Shown in pieces: positions 43,707 to 52,088 of a DNA stretch of 64,000 nucleotides; positions within the stretch are counted from its first letter, which is position 1; every line of letters begins with the position of its first letter. Under the pieces are notes generated by a model. It did not search any database. It was given only the letters and a program-made list of their open reading frames with translations, and was not told the DNA's origin. Origin of the DNA: Gimesia alba. Its GTDB lineage: Bacteria; Planctomycetota; Planctomycetia; Planctomycetales; Planctomycetaceae. The position numbers and the translations under genes were made by a program. Location: positions 4,815,546 through 4,879,545 of the forward strand of contig NZ_CP036269.1 in the NCBI RefSeq assembly GCF_007744675.1, given 5' to 3'.

Positions 43707-46700
43707 ATGAATACCTTGCTGAATCTCATGCTGAGCAACGCGCTCGTCGCAGCAATTTTGTTCGCAATACTGATGTTGCTGCGACGTTGGATCAAAAACC
43801 CGGCGATGCTGCACCTCTGCCTGCTGTTAATTCTCGTGAAACTCATTACTCCCGCCTACTGGCAGCCGGAATTTACGTTGTTTACATCTGAATTTCAAAA
43901 AGCAACTGTTGCTGAAAGACAGATCCGCCCGGAAGAAGCCACTGAGTCTGCAGAGGCAGAGCAGACGATCCCACCGGTTCATCCAAAGACAGTTCCGGCT
44001 TCAGATAAAATGAACGACAGGCTGCCCGGCAAGCAGGTTCCTGCTCAGGAAACACTTTCTCAATTTCTCTCCTCGATTCCCCCATATGAAGAGACAGCCT
44101 CGAAGTCAGCTTGGCAAGTCGAAATCTTTGCGGAACCTCTTACTGGAGCAGAATTAACGACTCGAGTATGCACGCTCATCTGGCTCACGGGAACAACGGC
44201 CTGGTTTCTGCTGGCGATCTGGCGAATTATCCGTTTTCAGAAGTATCTGCGTCAGGCATTACCGGCGTCATTAGAGCTGAATGAGACCGCTAAAACACTG
44301 GCACAACGGATCGGTTTGAAGTCGGTGCCGCAAATTGAAATGGTTTCGGGAAACGTTTCGCCACTGCTATGGGCTTGTTTCAGTCGGGCTCGGATTATTT
44401 TACCGAGCAGATTACTGGAGCAGTTGAACGATGCGGAGATAGAAACGCTGTTACTACACGAACTGGCACATTACCGCCGCAGAGATCATTTGGTGCGGCT
44501 GCTTGAATTACTGACAACCGGCGTTTACTGGTGGAACCCGATGCTGTGGTGGGTGCGACGTGAAATTCGAATCGCGGAAGAAGCGTGCTGTGATGCCTGG
44601 GTTGTGGAAACACTGCCTGAGAAGCGGCGGTCTTACGCCGAAGTCCTGGTCAAAGCAATTGGTTTTGTCTCACATCCGCAGCGCGTCATGGGAGCGACCG
44701 GCATCGGTTCACAAGACGTGTTGGAACAGCGGCTCAAACGTATCATGTGTGATTCATTGAATCGAAACGTCTCGCACTGGATGAAATTCGTCACCGTTGT
44801 CATAGCGATCGTTCTGCTACCGTTCGCACCAATGCTGGGTCAATCCGCGCCCCGGACACCGACCGTTGTAGACAAGCAGACGCTGCCGACAGTGGAAGAA
44901 ATCCTGGCCGGTTATCGTGCGAATTTCAAAAAGCTGATGCCAGTCGAGATGACCTACCGCGTGCTGACACAAGATAATATGAATTGTATCAATGAGGACC
45001 GAAGGCAATTAAAGGGCCTCGAAATGATCCTGAAATTGGATCGAGTCGAATTAAGTAATGCAATCAAACAGATTAGAGAACAGATTCTGGAGAACGACGA
45101 TTATTTTCGAATGATCACACTAGACTTCGTCGAGAAATCAAGACGGCTCAAAGAAAATCTGACGCCGGAAGCGATTAAAACACGTCTCAGCGAAAGCGTG
45201 GCTGAGCATCGTTATCTTTGGACGGATGGCAAGTCTTTTCACTACCGCTGGTCTACTGATGCGAAAAATCCGGAGGCTGAGCTGAATCGAGGCCCCGTCT
45301 GGCCCGCTGAGAACTTGAATACGCACTACCATTCGATCAAAATGATCTCCTGGTCAAATAAAAATCAACCACCGATGCGACACTGGTATGGTAATGGTCC
45401 TGACAATCGTTTCACACGCGCTAAAATCGGAAACAAGCTCAGTGATATTTATTCGTTCAAAACGATCGCGCCCCTGGGTCTCAAAGAATTTAAGTGGAAC
45501 GAAAATTATCTTAGCGGTCTGGACTATGCGATGTCGAGATCTACCGATCACTATCAGATGATCGGTCGTGTTGAGTACCAAGGCCGGCCGGTGATCCTGA
45601 TAGATGGATTCTTTGCTCCCGTGAATAAAGAAACCGGTCTGCGTAATCGGATACGGGCCTGGATCGATCCTGCACAAGGTTATCTTCCTTTACGCCTGGA
45701 ATCGGCGCTGGTCGATGATGTGAACAAAGTCGTGAGAGGCTTGCATCATGAAACTGAAGTTCTGGAAGTGAAAAAAGTGGCTGACGGATATTATCCAGTG
45801 CGGATCAAATATCAGGAATACACGTTTGACAGCCTTGGGATTGAAAAGCAGATCAAGGAAATCGGCGTTGAAAATTTAGAGGATCGTCCACTTCCCGAAC
45901 TGCCTCTGGTACCGGGACACGTGAAAATCTGGGAAGCCACCGAATTCACGCCACGTAAAGCCATCGAACCGGCTACGCTGACGCTGGAATTCCCGAAAGG
46001 CACGATTTACGAGAATGAGATTGATGGCAATAAATATCATGCCGGCGAGCCGCAACCAATTCCGCCTTCACCCGAATACGCGCCGAAATTGCAGGTGGGT
46101 GAAATCGCACCAACTCTCGAAGTGGCACGCTGGCTGGATGGCAAAACTAGAAATCTGGACGACTTTCGAGGAAAAGTCGTCGTACTGTTGTTTATGGACA
46201 TCTCTGCTTTCTCAAATATCCAGGACGAAATGCGGCCTCAGCTGCGTATGATGATGGATTGGTTAAAACAGATCCAGCAGAAATATGCCGCACAAGGTGT
46301 GGTCTTCATCGACATTCACCCTGTAGGGACAACTCCGGATCAAATCAACGCGTATCAGAATTTCCGACAATCGAAATCATTAGCAGCCATCGACTCGGGG
46401 ACGAATCTCAAAGTAGGAACGACCCTTAAAAAATACTCCGATCCTGGTGAGATGAATGCCTTCCTGATCGGTCGTGATGGCCGCATCGTCATGAGTACCG
46501 ATTCTGCAGTCGATCATCACTTTGAGAATTACTATTATTACGCCGCCACAAAACTGAAGATTCCTTTAGAGTTCCAGGAAAACCTCTCTGAAGAAGAAGC
46601 CATGCACCAATCCATGCGCATTCTTGAGTTTATTGTGCGTGAGCAAATCGACAACGCACTGGAGGGAAAGAAACCATCTCTCCTGATTCCCGAAAAGTAA
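43707..46700 (+). CDS. M56 family BlaR1-like protease with a cysteine-less redoxin-fold tail (module 5)
   Basis: The ATG at 43707 is used, with CGGAG upstream; a TTG two codons earlier is the only longer option. The protein (997 aa) has helices near 8-26, 36-52 and 155-175, the zinc motif HELAHYRRRD at 251-255, and a helix near 355-373 (FVTVVIAIVLLPFAPML). A middle region of about 380 residues (LPTVEEILAGYRANFKKLMPVEMTYRVLT ... LEVKKVADGYYPVRIKYQEY) looks like a LolA/outer-membrane-sorting type fold. The end is a redoxin fold (VGEIAPTLEVARWLDGKTRNLDDFRGKVVVLLF), but the expected CxxC or single Cys is absent there. It is therefore probably a binding or structural domain, not a thiol enzyme. 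Confidence 0.9.
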   Translation: MNTLLNLMLSNALVAAILFAILMLLRRWIKNPAMLHLCLLLILVKLITPAYWQPEFTLFTSEFQKATVAERQIRPEEATESAEAEQTIPPVHPKTVPASDKMNDRLPGKQVPAQETLSQFLSSIPPYEETASKSAWQVEIFAEPLTGAELTTRVCTLIWLTGTTAWFLLAIWRIIRFQKYLRQALPASLELNETAKTLAQRIGLKSVPQIEMVSGNVSPLLWACFSRARIILPSRLLEQLNDAEIETLLLHELAHYRRRDHLVRLLELLTTGVYWWNPMLWWVRREIRIAEEACCDAWVVETLPEKRRSYAEVLVKAIGFVSHPQRVMGATGIGSQDVLEQRLKRIMCDSLNRNVSHWMKFVTVVIAIVLLPFAPMLGQSAPRTPTVVDKQTLPTVEEILAGYRANFKKLMPVEMTYRVLTQDNMNCINEDRRQLKGLEMILKLDRVELSNAIKQIREQILENDDYFRMITLDFVEKSRRLKENLTPEAIKTRLSESVAEHRYLWTDGKSFHYRWSTDAKNPEAELNRGPVWPAENLNTHYHSIKMISWSNKNQPPMRHWYGNGPDNRFTRAKIGNKLSDIYSFKTIAPLGLKEFKWNENYLSGLDYAMSRSTDHYQMIGRVEYQGRPVILIDGFFAPVNKETGLRNRIRAWIDPAQGYLPLRLESALVDDVNKVVRGLHHETEVLEVKKVADGYYPVRIKYQEYTFDSLGIEKQIKEIGVENLEDRPLPELPLVPGHVKIWEATEFTPRKAIEPATLTLEFPKGTIYENEIDGNKYHAGEPQPIPPSPEYAPKLQVGEIAPTLEVARWLDGKTRNLDDFRGKVVVLLFMDISAFSNIQDEMRPQLRMMMDWLKQIQQKYAAQGVVFIDIHPVGTTPDQINAYQNFRQSKSLAAIDSGTNLKVGTTLKKYSDPGEMNAFLIGRDGRIVMSTDSAVDHHFENYYYYAATKLKIPLEFQENLSEEEAMHQSMRILEFIVREQIDNALEGKKPSLLIPEK

Positions 46701-46752
46701 AGTAACGATCCGTACTCAGAAACCAGCAGGGTGCAAAGGCAGCAGTTTCGCC

Positions 46753-47703
46753 TTAGAGCTTTCTTGTCGTGAGTGCTTTCAGCCACTTCCGCACCAACTT
46801 TGATTGTTCATCATCCAGAATCTCCCAGCAGGCCAGACCGTTGCCGACGAGATCGAATTCGTCGAATTCCCAGACGACGTTTCTGTCGCCGTCCAGTTCC
46901 AGTATCTGTGGATTGTTCGGCCCCGCGTGACAGTTGCCGATCACCAGATTGCCATTCTCCAACTGCTGCAGGCAGGTGGTCCATTTGAGTTCGACGTCGG
47001 TGTCAGGAACTTTGCCTTTGATTTCCCAGACGACTTTTTTGTCCGGGGTGACTTCGAGCACACTGTTGCCACTGCCTGAGGCGATAAGCGTGTTGCCGTT
47101 GTTGAGGCGAATCGCACCATACACGCGAGTATTCGTCAAATAATCCCAGATGATTTCGCCCTTCCGATTGTATTCGGTCACCACACCGGGATTTTCGGAA
47201 CAGACCAGAAATGTACCGGCAGGCGTAATCCGTACGAGCCGCGTGGATTGTGTGCCCCCCTTTTTCAGCGGGAACTGATGCACGAGCTTGCCCTGCTGGT
47301 CGACTTCAATAATCCGCCCGACGCCACTTTCGACGATCACAGTGTTGCCGTTGGGCAGCCGCTTGAACGCATGCACGTCGACCCGTTTGCCCGCATTGCC
47401 GTTCATGGTCGCGGAGTCGTAGGTCCAGTCCACTTTTTTACCCAGCGTGATCTCTTTCAGCCCGGTCCAGCTGTCATGAAACAGAATATTGCCGTTCGGC
47501 AGCAGTTGCACATCATGATGGCCGGCGTGTCCCTTCTCAGGCCCTTCCGTCTGATACGACCAGAGTACTTTCCCGTCCGCATCACAGATGGCGAGAATAT
47601 TTTTCTGGTAAGACGCCCCCACCAGCACCAGCCGCTCAGCAAAAGCGGAGGCGTTGATCAACAGACAGATAAGAACAATCAGAAATTGCGAGACACGTTT
47701 CAT
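46753..47703 (-). CDS. Secreted PQQ/NHL-like beta-propeller protein
   Basis: The ATG at 47703 gives MKRVSQFLIVLICLLINASAFA, a clean signal peptide. The rest is a beta-propeller whose blades share xLPNGNTxI/L motifs (VQLLPNGNILFHDS, FKRLPNGNTVIVES, IRLNNGNTLIASG, LQQLENGNLVIGN) and end in VLWSY, IIWDY or VVWEF, as in secreted propellers of planctomycetes annotated as PQQ-binding-like or arylsulfotransferase-like. No catalytic residues are evident, so a binding role is likely. It is divergent from the 372-aa paralogue pair and is not part of a clear operon. Confidence 0.8.
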   Translation of the reverse strand: MKRVSQFLIVLICLLINASAFAERLVLVGASYQKNILAICDADGKVLWSYQTEGPEKGHAGHHDVQLLPNGNILFHDSWTGLKEITLGKKVDWTYDSATMNGNAGKRVDVHAFKRLPNGNTVIVESGVGRIIEVDQQGKLVHQFPLKKGGTQSTRLVRITPAGTFLVCSENPGVVTEYNRKGEIIWDYLTNTRVYGAIRLNNGNTLIASGSGNSVLEVTPDKKVVWEIKGKVPDTDVELKWTTCLQQLENGNLVIGNCHAGPNNPQILELDGDRNVVWEFDEFDLVGNGLACWEILDDEQSKLVRKWLKALTTRKL

Positions 47704-47838
47704 AATTCGAGATTCCATTTAAGGTAAGTGGAGAGTCATTTTATGTTTAAGTCAGCTTCAAATCAGTGTACTTCCATCATAACAGTGAACGACATACTCT
47801 GAAACTAACAATAATCGGTCAGAAGGAGAAGCATGATA

Positions 47839-47868
47839 TTGACTTTTGTGCATACTGTATTTTATGGT
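47839..47868 (+). promoter_or_regulatory. Promoter of the first 372-aa paralogue
   Basis: TTGACT (47839-47844) and TATGGT (47863-47868) are 18 bases apart. The stretch TTGACTTTTGTGCATAC is nearly identical to TTGACTTTTGTACACAC upstream of the second copy (49334), which supports a shared promoter. The start codon is about 110 bases after the expected start site. Confidence 0.55.
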
Positions 47869-47881
47869 GCTCAGAGAGCAT

Positions 47882-47912
47882 AACCTCATATGAAAGTCAT
47901 ATGAGGTTTTTT
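47882..47912 (+). terminator. Strong stem-loop with T-run in the leader of the first 372-aa paralogue
   Basis: AACCTCATATGA (47882-47893) and TCATATGAGGTT (47897-47908) form a perfect 12-bp stem with loop AAG, followed by TTTT. It looks like an intrinsic terminator but begins only about 7 bases after the predicted transcription start, before the gene at 47985. It may instead be a 5' stabilising hairpin, an attenuator, or the terminator of an unseen short RNA. Confidence 0.6.
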
Positions 47913-47984
47913 CTCGAGATGCGGTTTCAGATACTTTTCCGCTCTCTCCTGTGATTCAACTACAATTCATGGAATTCACTACTG

Positions 47985-49103
47985 ATGATATTGTCTCCCA
48001 CTCTTCCCTCCTTACATCGCCCCGACTGCTGTCAGCGTGTTGTGATGTTCTCACTCGTTCTTTTACTGCTTTCGGGTCCGACTCTTCCAGACATTTTCGC
48101 TCAAACACCGCCTGTGTCGGACCCGTTTGACCAGGAAATCCCGCTGGAGTTCTCTGAAGTGACGAAGGCATTAAGCCAGAACAATTATGATCAGGCACTC
48201 AAACTGCTCTCTGCTTTACGTAAAGATGCCTTGAAGACACGAAACAAGACACTCCAGACAGAGATCTTTGCAAAGATCAAAGAAGTGAATCGGCTCAAAC
48301 GCGAATTTGATAAACTTCAATCCGATTATGAAGCCATGAAAAAATCGAATGATCCAGAAGCCTGCCGGATCATTGGTAATTTCTACTGCATTGAAAAAGG
48401 AGACTGGAGAGCAGGATTGCATCTGCTCACCAGATCCAATTCCGCCGACCTGAGAAAAACCGCAGCTGCTGACCTGAAGCGACCGGTGACTCCAGAAGAA
48501 CAGGCAAAACTGGCAGATGCCTGGTGGAAAGTTGCATCAGAAGAAAAAGGAAAATCACGAAAAGCATATTTCTTAAGAGGACGTTACTGGTATATGCTGG
48601 CCCGTCCCCGATTATCAGCTGTAGATCGCCTGGATCGAGATAAACAACTCTCCTTCATTCCATTAGAAGCCGACAAAATTGTGATCTGGAATCAACACAA
48701 TGGAGTCAATGGTGATCGGGGAACTCTCGCGTGCGTGGTAACATTGTTGTATCAAGGTAAGCCCGTTTGGCGTCAGTCAGTACGTCTACCCTGGCTGCTT
48801 GATGCCCCCGCAAGCGCGACAGTGAAGCCTCCCCATGTCCGCTTCGATCAGGTACGCGTTGATGTCACAAATTTTCGAGGTAGAGGTGGCGGTCTGGGAG
48901 AAGTGGAAGTCTTTGACGGAACGATCAATCTTTCACAGAACTGCTCGGCTGTCGCGAAGGAATATTTTGAAGAGAATCGGCAATTCCATCCCCGCCACGT
49001 GACAGATGGAGACAAATCGGGTGCAACGGGGTACTGGCTGTTAAATAATGGTCAACAAGGCTGGGTACTGATCGACATGATCAATTACCTGCAGCAGCAA
49101 TGA
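47985..49103 (+). CDS. Secreted protein with C-terminal galactose-binding-like domain, copy 1 of a tandem pair
   Basis: The 372-aa protein has a signal peptide (MFSLVLLLLSGPTLPDIFAQ) and an N-terminal helical region of about 150 residues (ALSQNNYDQALKLLSALRKDALKTRNKTLQTEIFAKIKEVNRLKREF ... TPEEQAKLADAWWKVASEEKGKSRKAYFLRGRYWYMLARPRL). This helical part resembles TPR-like regions of planctomycete secreted proteins. The last 150 residues (DKIVIWNQHNGVNGDRGT ... GGLGEVEVFDGTINL) look like a discoidin/F5-8C-like sandwich, probably binding carbohydrate or other proteins. A second copy of the same length follows at 49470. No catalytic motif is seen. Confidence 0.75.
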   Translation: MILSPTLPSLHRPDCCQRVVMFSLVLLLLSGPTLPDIFAQTPPVSDPFDQEIPLEFSEVTKALSQNNYDQALKLLSALRKDALKTRNKTLQTEIFAKIKEVNRLKREFDKLQSDYEAMKKSNDPEACRIIGNFYCIEKGDWRAGLHLLTRSNSADLRKTAAADLKRPVTPEEQAKLADAWWKVASEEKGKSRKAYFLRGRYWYMLARPRLSAVDRLDRDKQLSFIPLEADKIVIWNQHNGVNGDRGTLACVVTLLYQGKPVWRQSVRLPWLLDAPASATVKPPHVRFDQVRVDVTNFRGRGGGLGEVEVFDGTINLSQNCSAVAKEYFEENRQFHPRHVTDGDKSGATGYWLLNNGQQGWVLIDMINYLQQQ

Positions 49104-49193
49104 AAAAACCGGGCTGTATTTTAAAACCGAACCGCTTGCTGGCTAAGGGAGATTATGACCTGCGGAGATTCCCCAGCCGGAATGACTTATTAG

Positions 49194-49213
49194 CCGAAGG
49201 GCGTTAGCCCCGG
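49194..49213. repeat. REP-like short imperfect stem-loop
   Basis: CCGAAGGGCGTTAGCCCCGG folds as CCG and GGGC pairing with GCCC and CGG, with an AA bulge and GTTA loop. The ending GGGCGTTAGCCC resembles the short intergenic repeats I recall in planctomycete genomes. It sits in the gap between the paralogous genes, which has no other gene-like frame. Confidence 0.5.
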
Positions 49214-49333
49214 TTCCTTCCATTTGCAAAGAGGCATTCGAATTTAGAAACACTACTCTGCTCACTGGAACATTCAAATGGACCATTTTTCGGATCCACA
49301 CACAGCTGGAATCACCGAGATCAGGTTGACGAT

Positions 49334-49368
49334 TTGACTTTTGTACACACCACCCCGTACAGTGTACG
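49334..49368 (+). promoter_or_regulatory. Promoter of the second 372-aa paralogue with a TACA-TGTA palindrome
   Basis: TTGACT (49334-49339) and TACAGT (49358-49363) are 18 bases apart. The palindrome CGTACAGTGTACG (49356-49368) covers the -10 and has perfect 6-bp arms around one base. TACA-N-TGTA resembles the CopY/BlaI recognition pattern, so a repressor of that family could act here. This is an inference from motif shape. Confidence 0.5.
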
Positions 49369-49371
49369 TAG

Positions 49372-49386
49372 ATCATTTACAATGAT
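49372..49386 (+). other. Promoter-proximal 6-bp stem-loop of the second paralogue
   Basis: ATCATT (49372-49377) pairs with AATGAT (49381-49386) around TAC. It lies at the predicted 5' end of the transcript, at the same position as the larger hairpin of copy 1, but with a different sequence. Confidence 0.4.
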
Positions 49387-49469
49387 ATTCGTAATCCTAA
49401 TTTGCCGAGGCGCTCATTCTCTCTCGATGACTCGATGATCTGCCAACTGATCTCTGGAAACCACTACTG

Positions 49470-50588
49470 ATGAAATTATCTCTCTGTCTTCCTGTTTTGT
49501 TTCGTCCCGGAATCTTTCAACGTGCTGGGATACGGATTGTAGTCTCGTTTTTGCTTTCAACGATTGGTCTCTCTGTTGGCATCGCTCAGACATCATCGCA
49601 ACCAGACCCTTTCAATCAGGTATCGGGCCCTGAGTTTTCTGCGGTCGTAAAAGCGGTCAGTCAGAACGATTATGATCTGGCGTTGAAGCTTTCGTCAGAT
49701 TTACGCAGAGATGCAATCAAGACACGTAATCGGGAACTCCAGTCAGAAGTCATTGCCACTATCAAAGAAGTCAATCGGCTGAAGCGGGAATTCCATAAAT
49801 TAGGTTCCGTTTACGAGTTAATGCAGAAGTCAAAAGATCCGGAAGCCTGCAGGACTATTGGTAATTTTTATTGCCTGGACAAGGGAGACTGGCAGGCGGG
49901 CTTGAAATTACTTACCAAATCTGATTCGCCTGATTTACAGGCAACTGCTGCTGCCGACCTGAAACGACCAGTGACTCCGGAAGAACAGGCCAAACTGGCG
50001 GATGCCTGGTGGAAAGTTGCGGAAAAAGAAAAAGGAGTTACTCGCAAAGCCTACTTACTGCGCGGCCGTTACTGGTACCTGCTGGCCCGCCCCCGATTAC
50101 CCGCGATTGAGTGTGTAGATCGCAACAAAAAGTTACTGCAGATACCACTGTCGTCTGATAAAATTGTGATTTGGAATCAACATAACGGAGAGTATGCCAA
50201 TCATGGTACGGACGAATGTATTGTGACACTTCTATATCAAGGCAAATCAGTCTGGCGACAGGTGGTACGAGTCCCCTGGAAACCGGATGCACCAGCCTAT
50301 CGTGTGATCCGACCTCCCAATGTCCGGTTTGACCAGATCAAAGTTGATATTACAAAGTATCTCAAGAAAGGAGGCGGACTGGGAGAGATCGAAGTCTTCG
50401 ATGGTACCATCAATTTAGTCCAGAACAGCTCAGCCTTCGCCAAAGAATATCATGGTAATGAGCGAACGTTTCATCCGTCCAACGTGATCGATGGGGATAA
50501 GTCAGGCGCAACAGGCTTTTGGTTGCTGAACCGGCAACATACAGGCTGGGTTGCCATTGATCTGGTTAATCAACTGGAACAACCTTAG
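49470..50588 (+). CDS. Secreted protein with C-terminal galactose-binding-like domain, copy 2 of a tandem pair
   Basis: This 372-aa protein is a close paralogue of the one at 47985, aligning over nearly the whole length (for example KTRNRELQSEVIATIKEVNRLKREFHKL, TPEEQAKLADAWWKVAEKEKGVTRKAYLLRGRYWYLLARPRL, GGGLGEIEVFDGTINL). The signal peptide differs more (IRIVVSFLLSTIGLSVGIAQ). The helical N-terminal region and discoidin-like C-terminal region are both kept. No ribosome-binding site is obvious for either copy; both begin after CACTACTG. The pair probably arose by tandem duplication that included the promoter region. Confidence 0.75.
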   Translation: MKLSLCLPVLFRPGIFQRAGIRIVVSFLLSTIGLSVGIAQTSSQPDPFNQVSGPEFSAVVKAVSQNDYDLALKLSSDLRRDAIKTRNRELQSEVIATIKEVNRLKREFHKLGSVYELMQKSKDPEACRTIGNFYCLDKGDWQAGLKLLTKSDSPDLQATAAADLKRPVTPEEQAKLADAWWKVAEKEKGVTRKAYLLRGRYWYLLARPRLPAIECVDRNKKLLQIPLSSDKIVIWNQHNGEYANHGTDECIVTLLYQGKSVWRQVVRVPWKPDAPAYRVIRPPNVRFDQIKVDITKYLKKGGGLGEIEVFDGTINLVQNSSAFAKEYHGNERTFHPSNVIDGDKSGATGFWLLNRQHTGWVAIDLVNQLEQP

Positions 50589-50748
50589 ATGTAAAATTAC
50601 ATGCTTTTCCTCTGCAGATGAATTAATGGAAAACAGAACTAATGGAGAAATGAAAAGACAAATCTGAAAGATGACTGAATCTCAACCTCTGTCGGAAATC
50701 ATCGTTTCAAAATAACCGGAGCATTTCCAAACCATAAATGAGAATATC

Positions 50749-52074
50749 ATGACTTCACCTTGGCTGAAAATACTGTCTGCGTTGGCTTGTTTCCTCAATT
50801 TGTCTGCTCCGGTTCATGCAGATGACGTGTTTGAAAAACCGGTCCGCTTGCAGGCTGACGGTAAATTCATCGATACCGGAGCCGCCGTAGGGCACAGCAG
50901 TCCCTGCATTGAGGATCTGGACGGGGATCGACTCGATGATCTCATTCTGGGAGATTTCAGTGGGAAATTTCATTTCTATAAAAACGTGGGGCGCAACGAC
51001 GCCCCCATCTATACCAGCGTCGGAAAAATTCAAGCCGCTGGCAAAGACGCAAAAGTCAATATTTATTGTTGCGTTGGGGGGCAGCCCCGGTTTGTTGATC
51101 TGGACGGAGACGGTATCAGAGATTTTATCAGCAGTTCTTACGATCCCGGCTACTGTTACTATTTCCGAGGTTTGCCAGATCACAAATTTGCCGCCCCGAT
51201 CGAGCTGGTTGACAAAGCTGGAATTCCGGTTCGTTTTGCAGTCGACCAAAAAAGAAAGAGTCAGTCATTTGGCAGTTTTTACACTCCGGTCGACTGGGAT
51301 GCCGACGGTGATTTAGACCTGTTGATCGGCTGTTTTGACGGACATCTAAAACTGCGACTGAACGAAGGGAATGCTAAAAAGTACGTCTTTGCGGACGAAA
51401 ACCAAACGGTTCACGCGGGCAATAAGCCACTCAAAGTTGAAGCGCACTGCTGTCCCGTCGTCGCCGACTGGAACCAGGACGGCCTGTGGGACATTCTCTC
51501 AGGCAGTGATGATGGCAGCGTGGTCTGGTTTCGTAACGTGGGATCAAAAACTGCCCCCCAGTTCGCAGAAGGCCAAATACTCGTCCCCAAGCATGCCGGT
51601 TTTGGTTATGGTCTGATACGTTGGAGTGAACAGGACATTGCTCCGGGAGTCCGTTCTCAAATTGAAGTCGTCGACTATAACAAAGATGGTAAGCTGGATC
51701 TGATTCTGGGGGACTACTGTACGGCGTTTGATTTTCGCAAGGACCTGACTGCCAAAGAGAAACAACAGGTCAAAACGTTGCAGACAGAACTGAAACAAGC
51801 TGTTGAGCCATACAGACTTAAACTGAAAACTCTCCAGGATAATATCAGAAAACGGTATCCCGGCGATGGAATCTATACAGATCAAGCAAACGAAGAATGG
51901 TCAACAGCCTACAAAGCATTGAAGGACAGCCCGGAAGCAAAAAAAATGGAAGCATTCGAAGCAGAATATGTCAATCAGATGCGGCCCCTGCTTGCCAGTA
52001 CGGCTCACAAAGGAAATCACAGCTATGATCTGGCACATTCCCACGGCTACGTCTGGCTGTTTCTAAGAAAGTAA
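50749..52074 (+). CDS. Secreted FG-GAP/VCBS repeat protein
   Basis: The 441-aa protein has a signal peptide (LKILSALACFLNLSAPVHA). It then has repeated calcium-binding blade motifs of the D-x-D-x-D-G type: IEDLDGDRLDDLILGDFSG, FVDLDGDGIRDFISSSY, VDWDADGDLDLLIGCFDG, VADWNQDGLWDILSGSDDG and VVDYNKDGKLDLILGDYC. These are FG-GAP/VCBS repeats forming a beta-propeller. The end is a charged helix (LTAKEKQQVKTLQTELKQAV, then MEAFEAEYVNQM). It probably binds partners outside the cell. The DsbD-like gene starts 15 bases after its stop, so the two may be cotranscribed. Confidence 0.88.
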   Translation: MTSPWLKILSALACFLNLSAPVHADDVFEKPVRLQADGKFIDTGAAVGHSSPCIEDLDGDRLDDLILGDFSGKFHFYKNVGRNDAPIYTSVGKIQAAGKDAKVNIYCCVGGQPRFVDLDGDGIRDFISSSYDPGYCYYFRGLPDHKFAAPIELVDKAGIPVRFAVDQKRKSQSFGSFYTPVDWDADGDLDLLIGCFDGHLKLRLNEGNAKKYVFADENQTVHAGNKPLKVEAHCCPVVADWNQDGLWDILSGSDDGSVVWFRNVGSKTAPQFAEGQILVPKHAGFGYGLIRWSEQDIAPGVRSQIEVVDYNKDGKLDLILGDYCTAFDFRKDLTAKEKQQVKTLQTELKQAVEPYRLKLKTLQDNIRKRYPGDGIYTDQANEEWSTAYKALKDSPEAKKMEAFEAEYVNQMRPLLASTAHKGNHSYDLAHSHGYVWLFLRK

Positions 52075-52088
52075 TCTGCGTCTTGAAC

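Noticed and set aside
7708-46700. Beta-lactam resistance operons
   Set aside because: BlaI/BlaR1-like pairs suggest it, but no beta-lactamase or penicillin-binding sensor domain is present.
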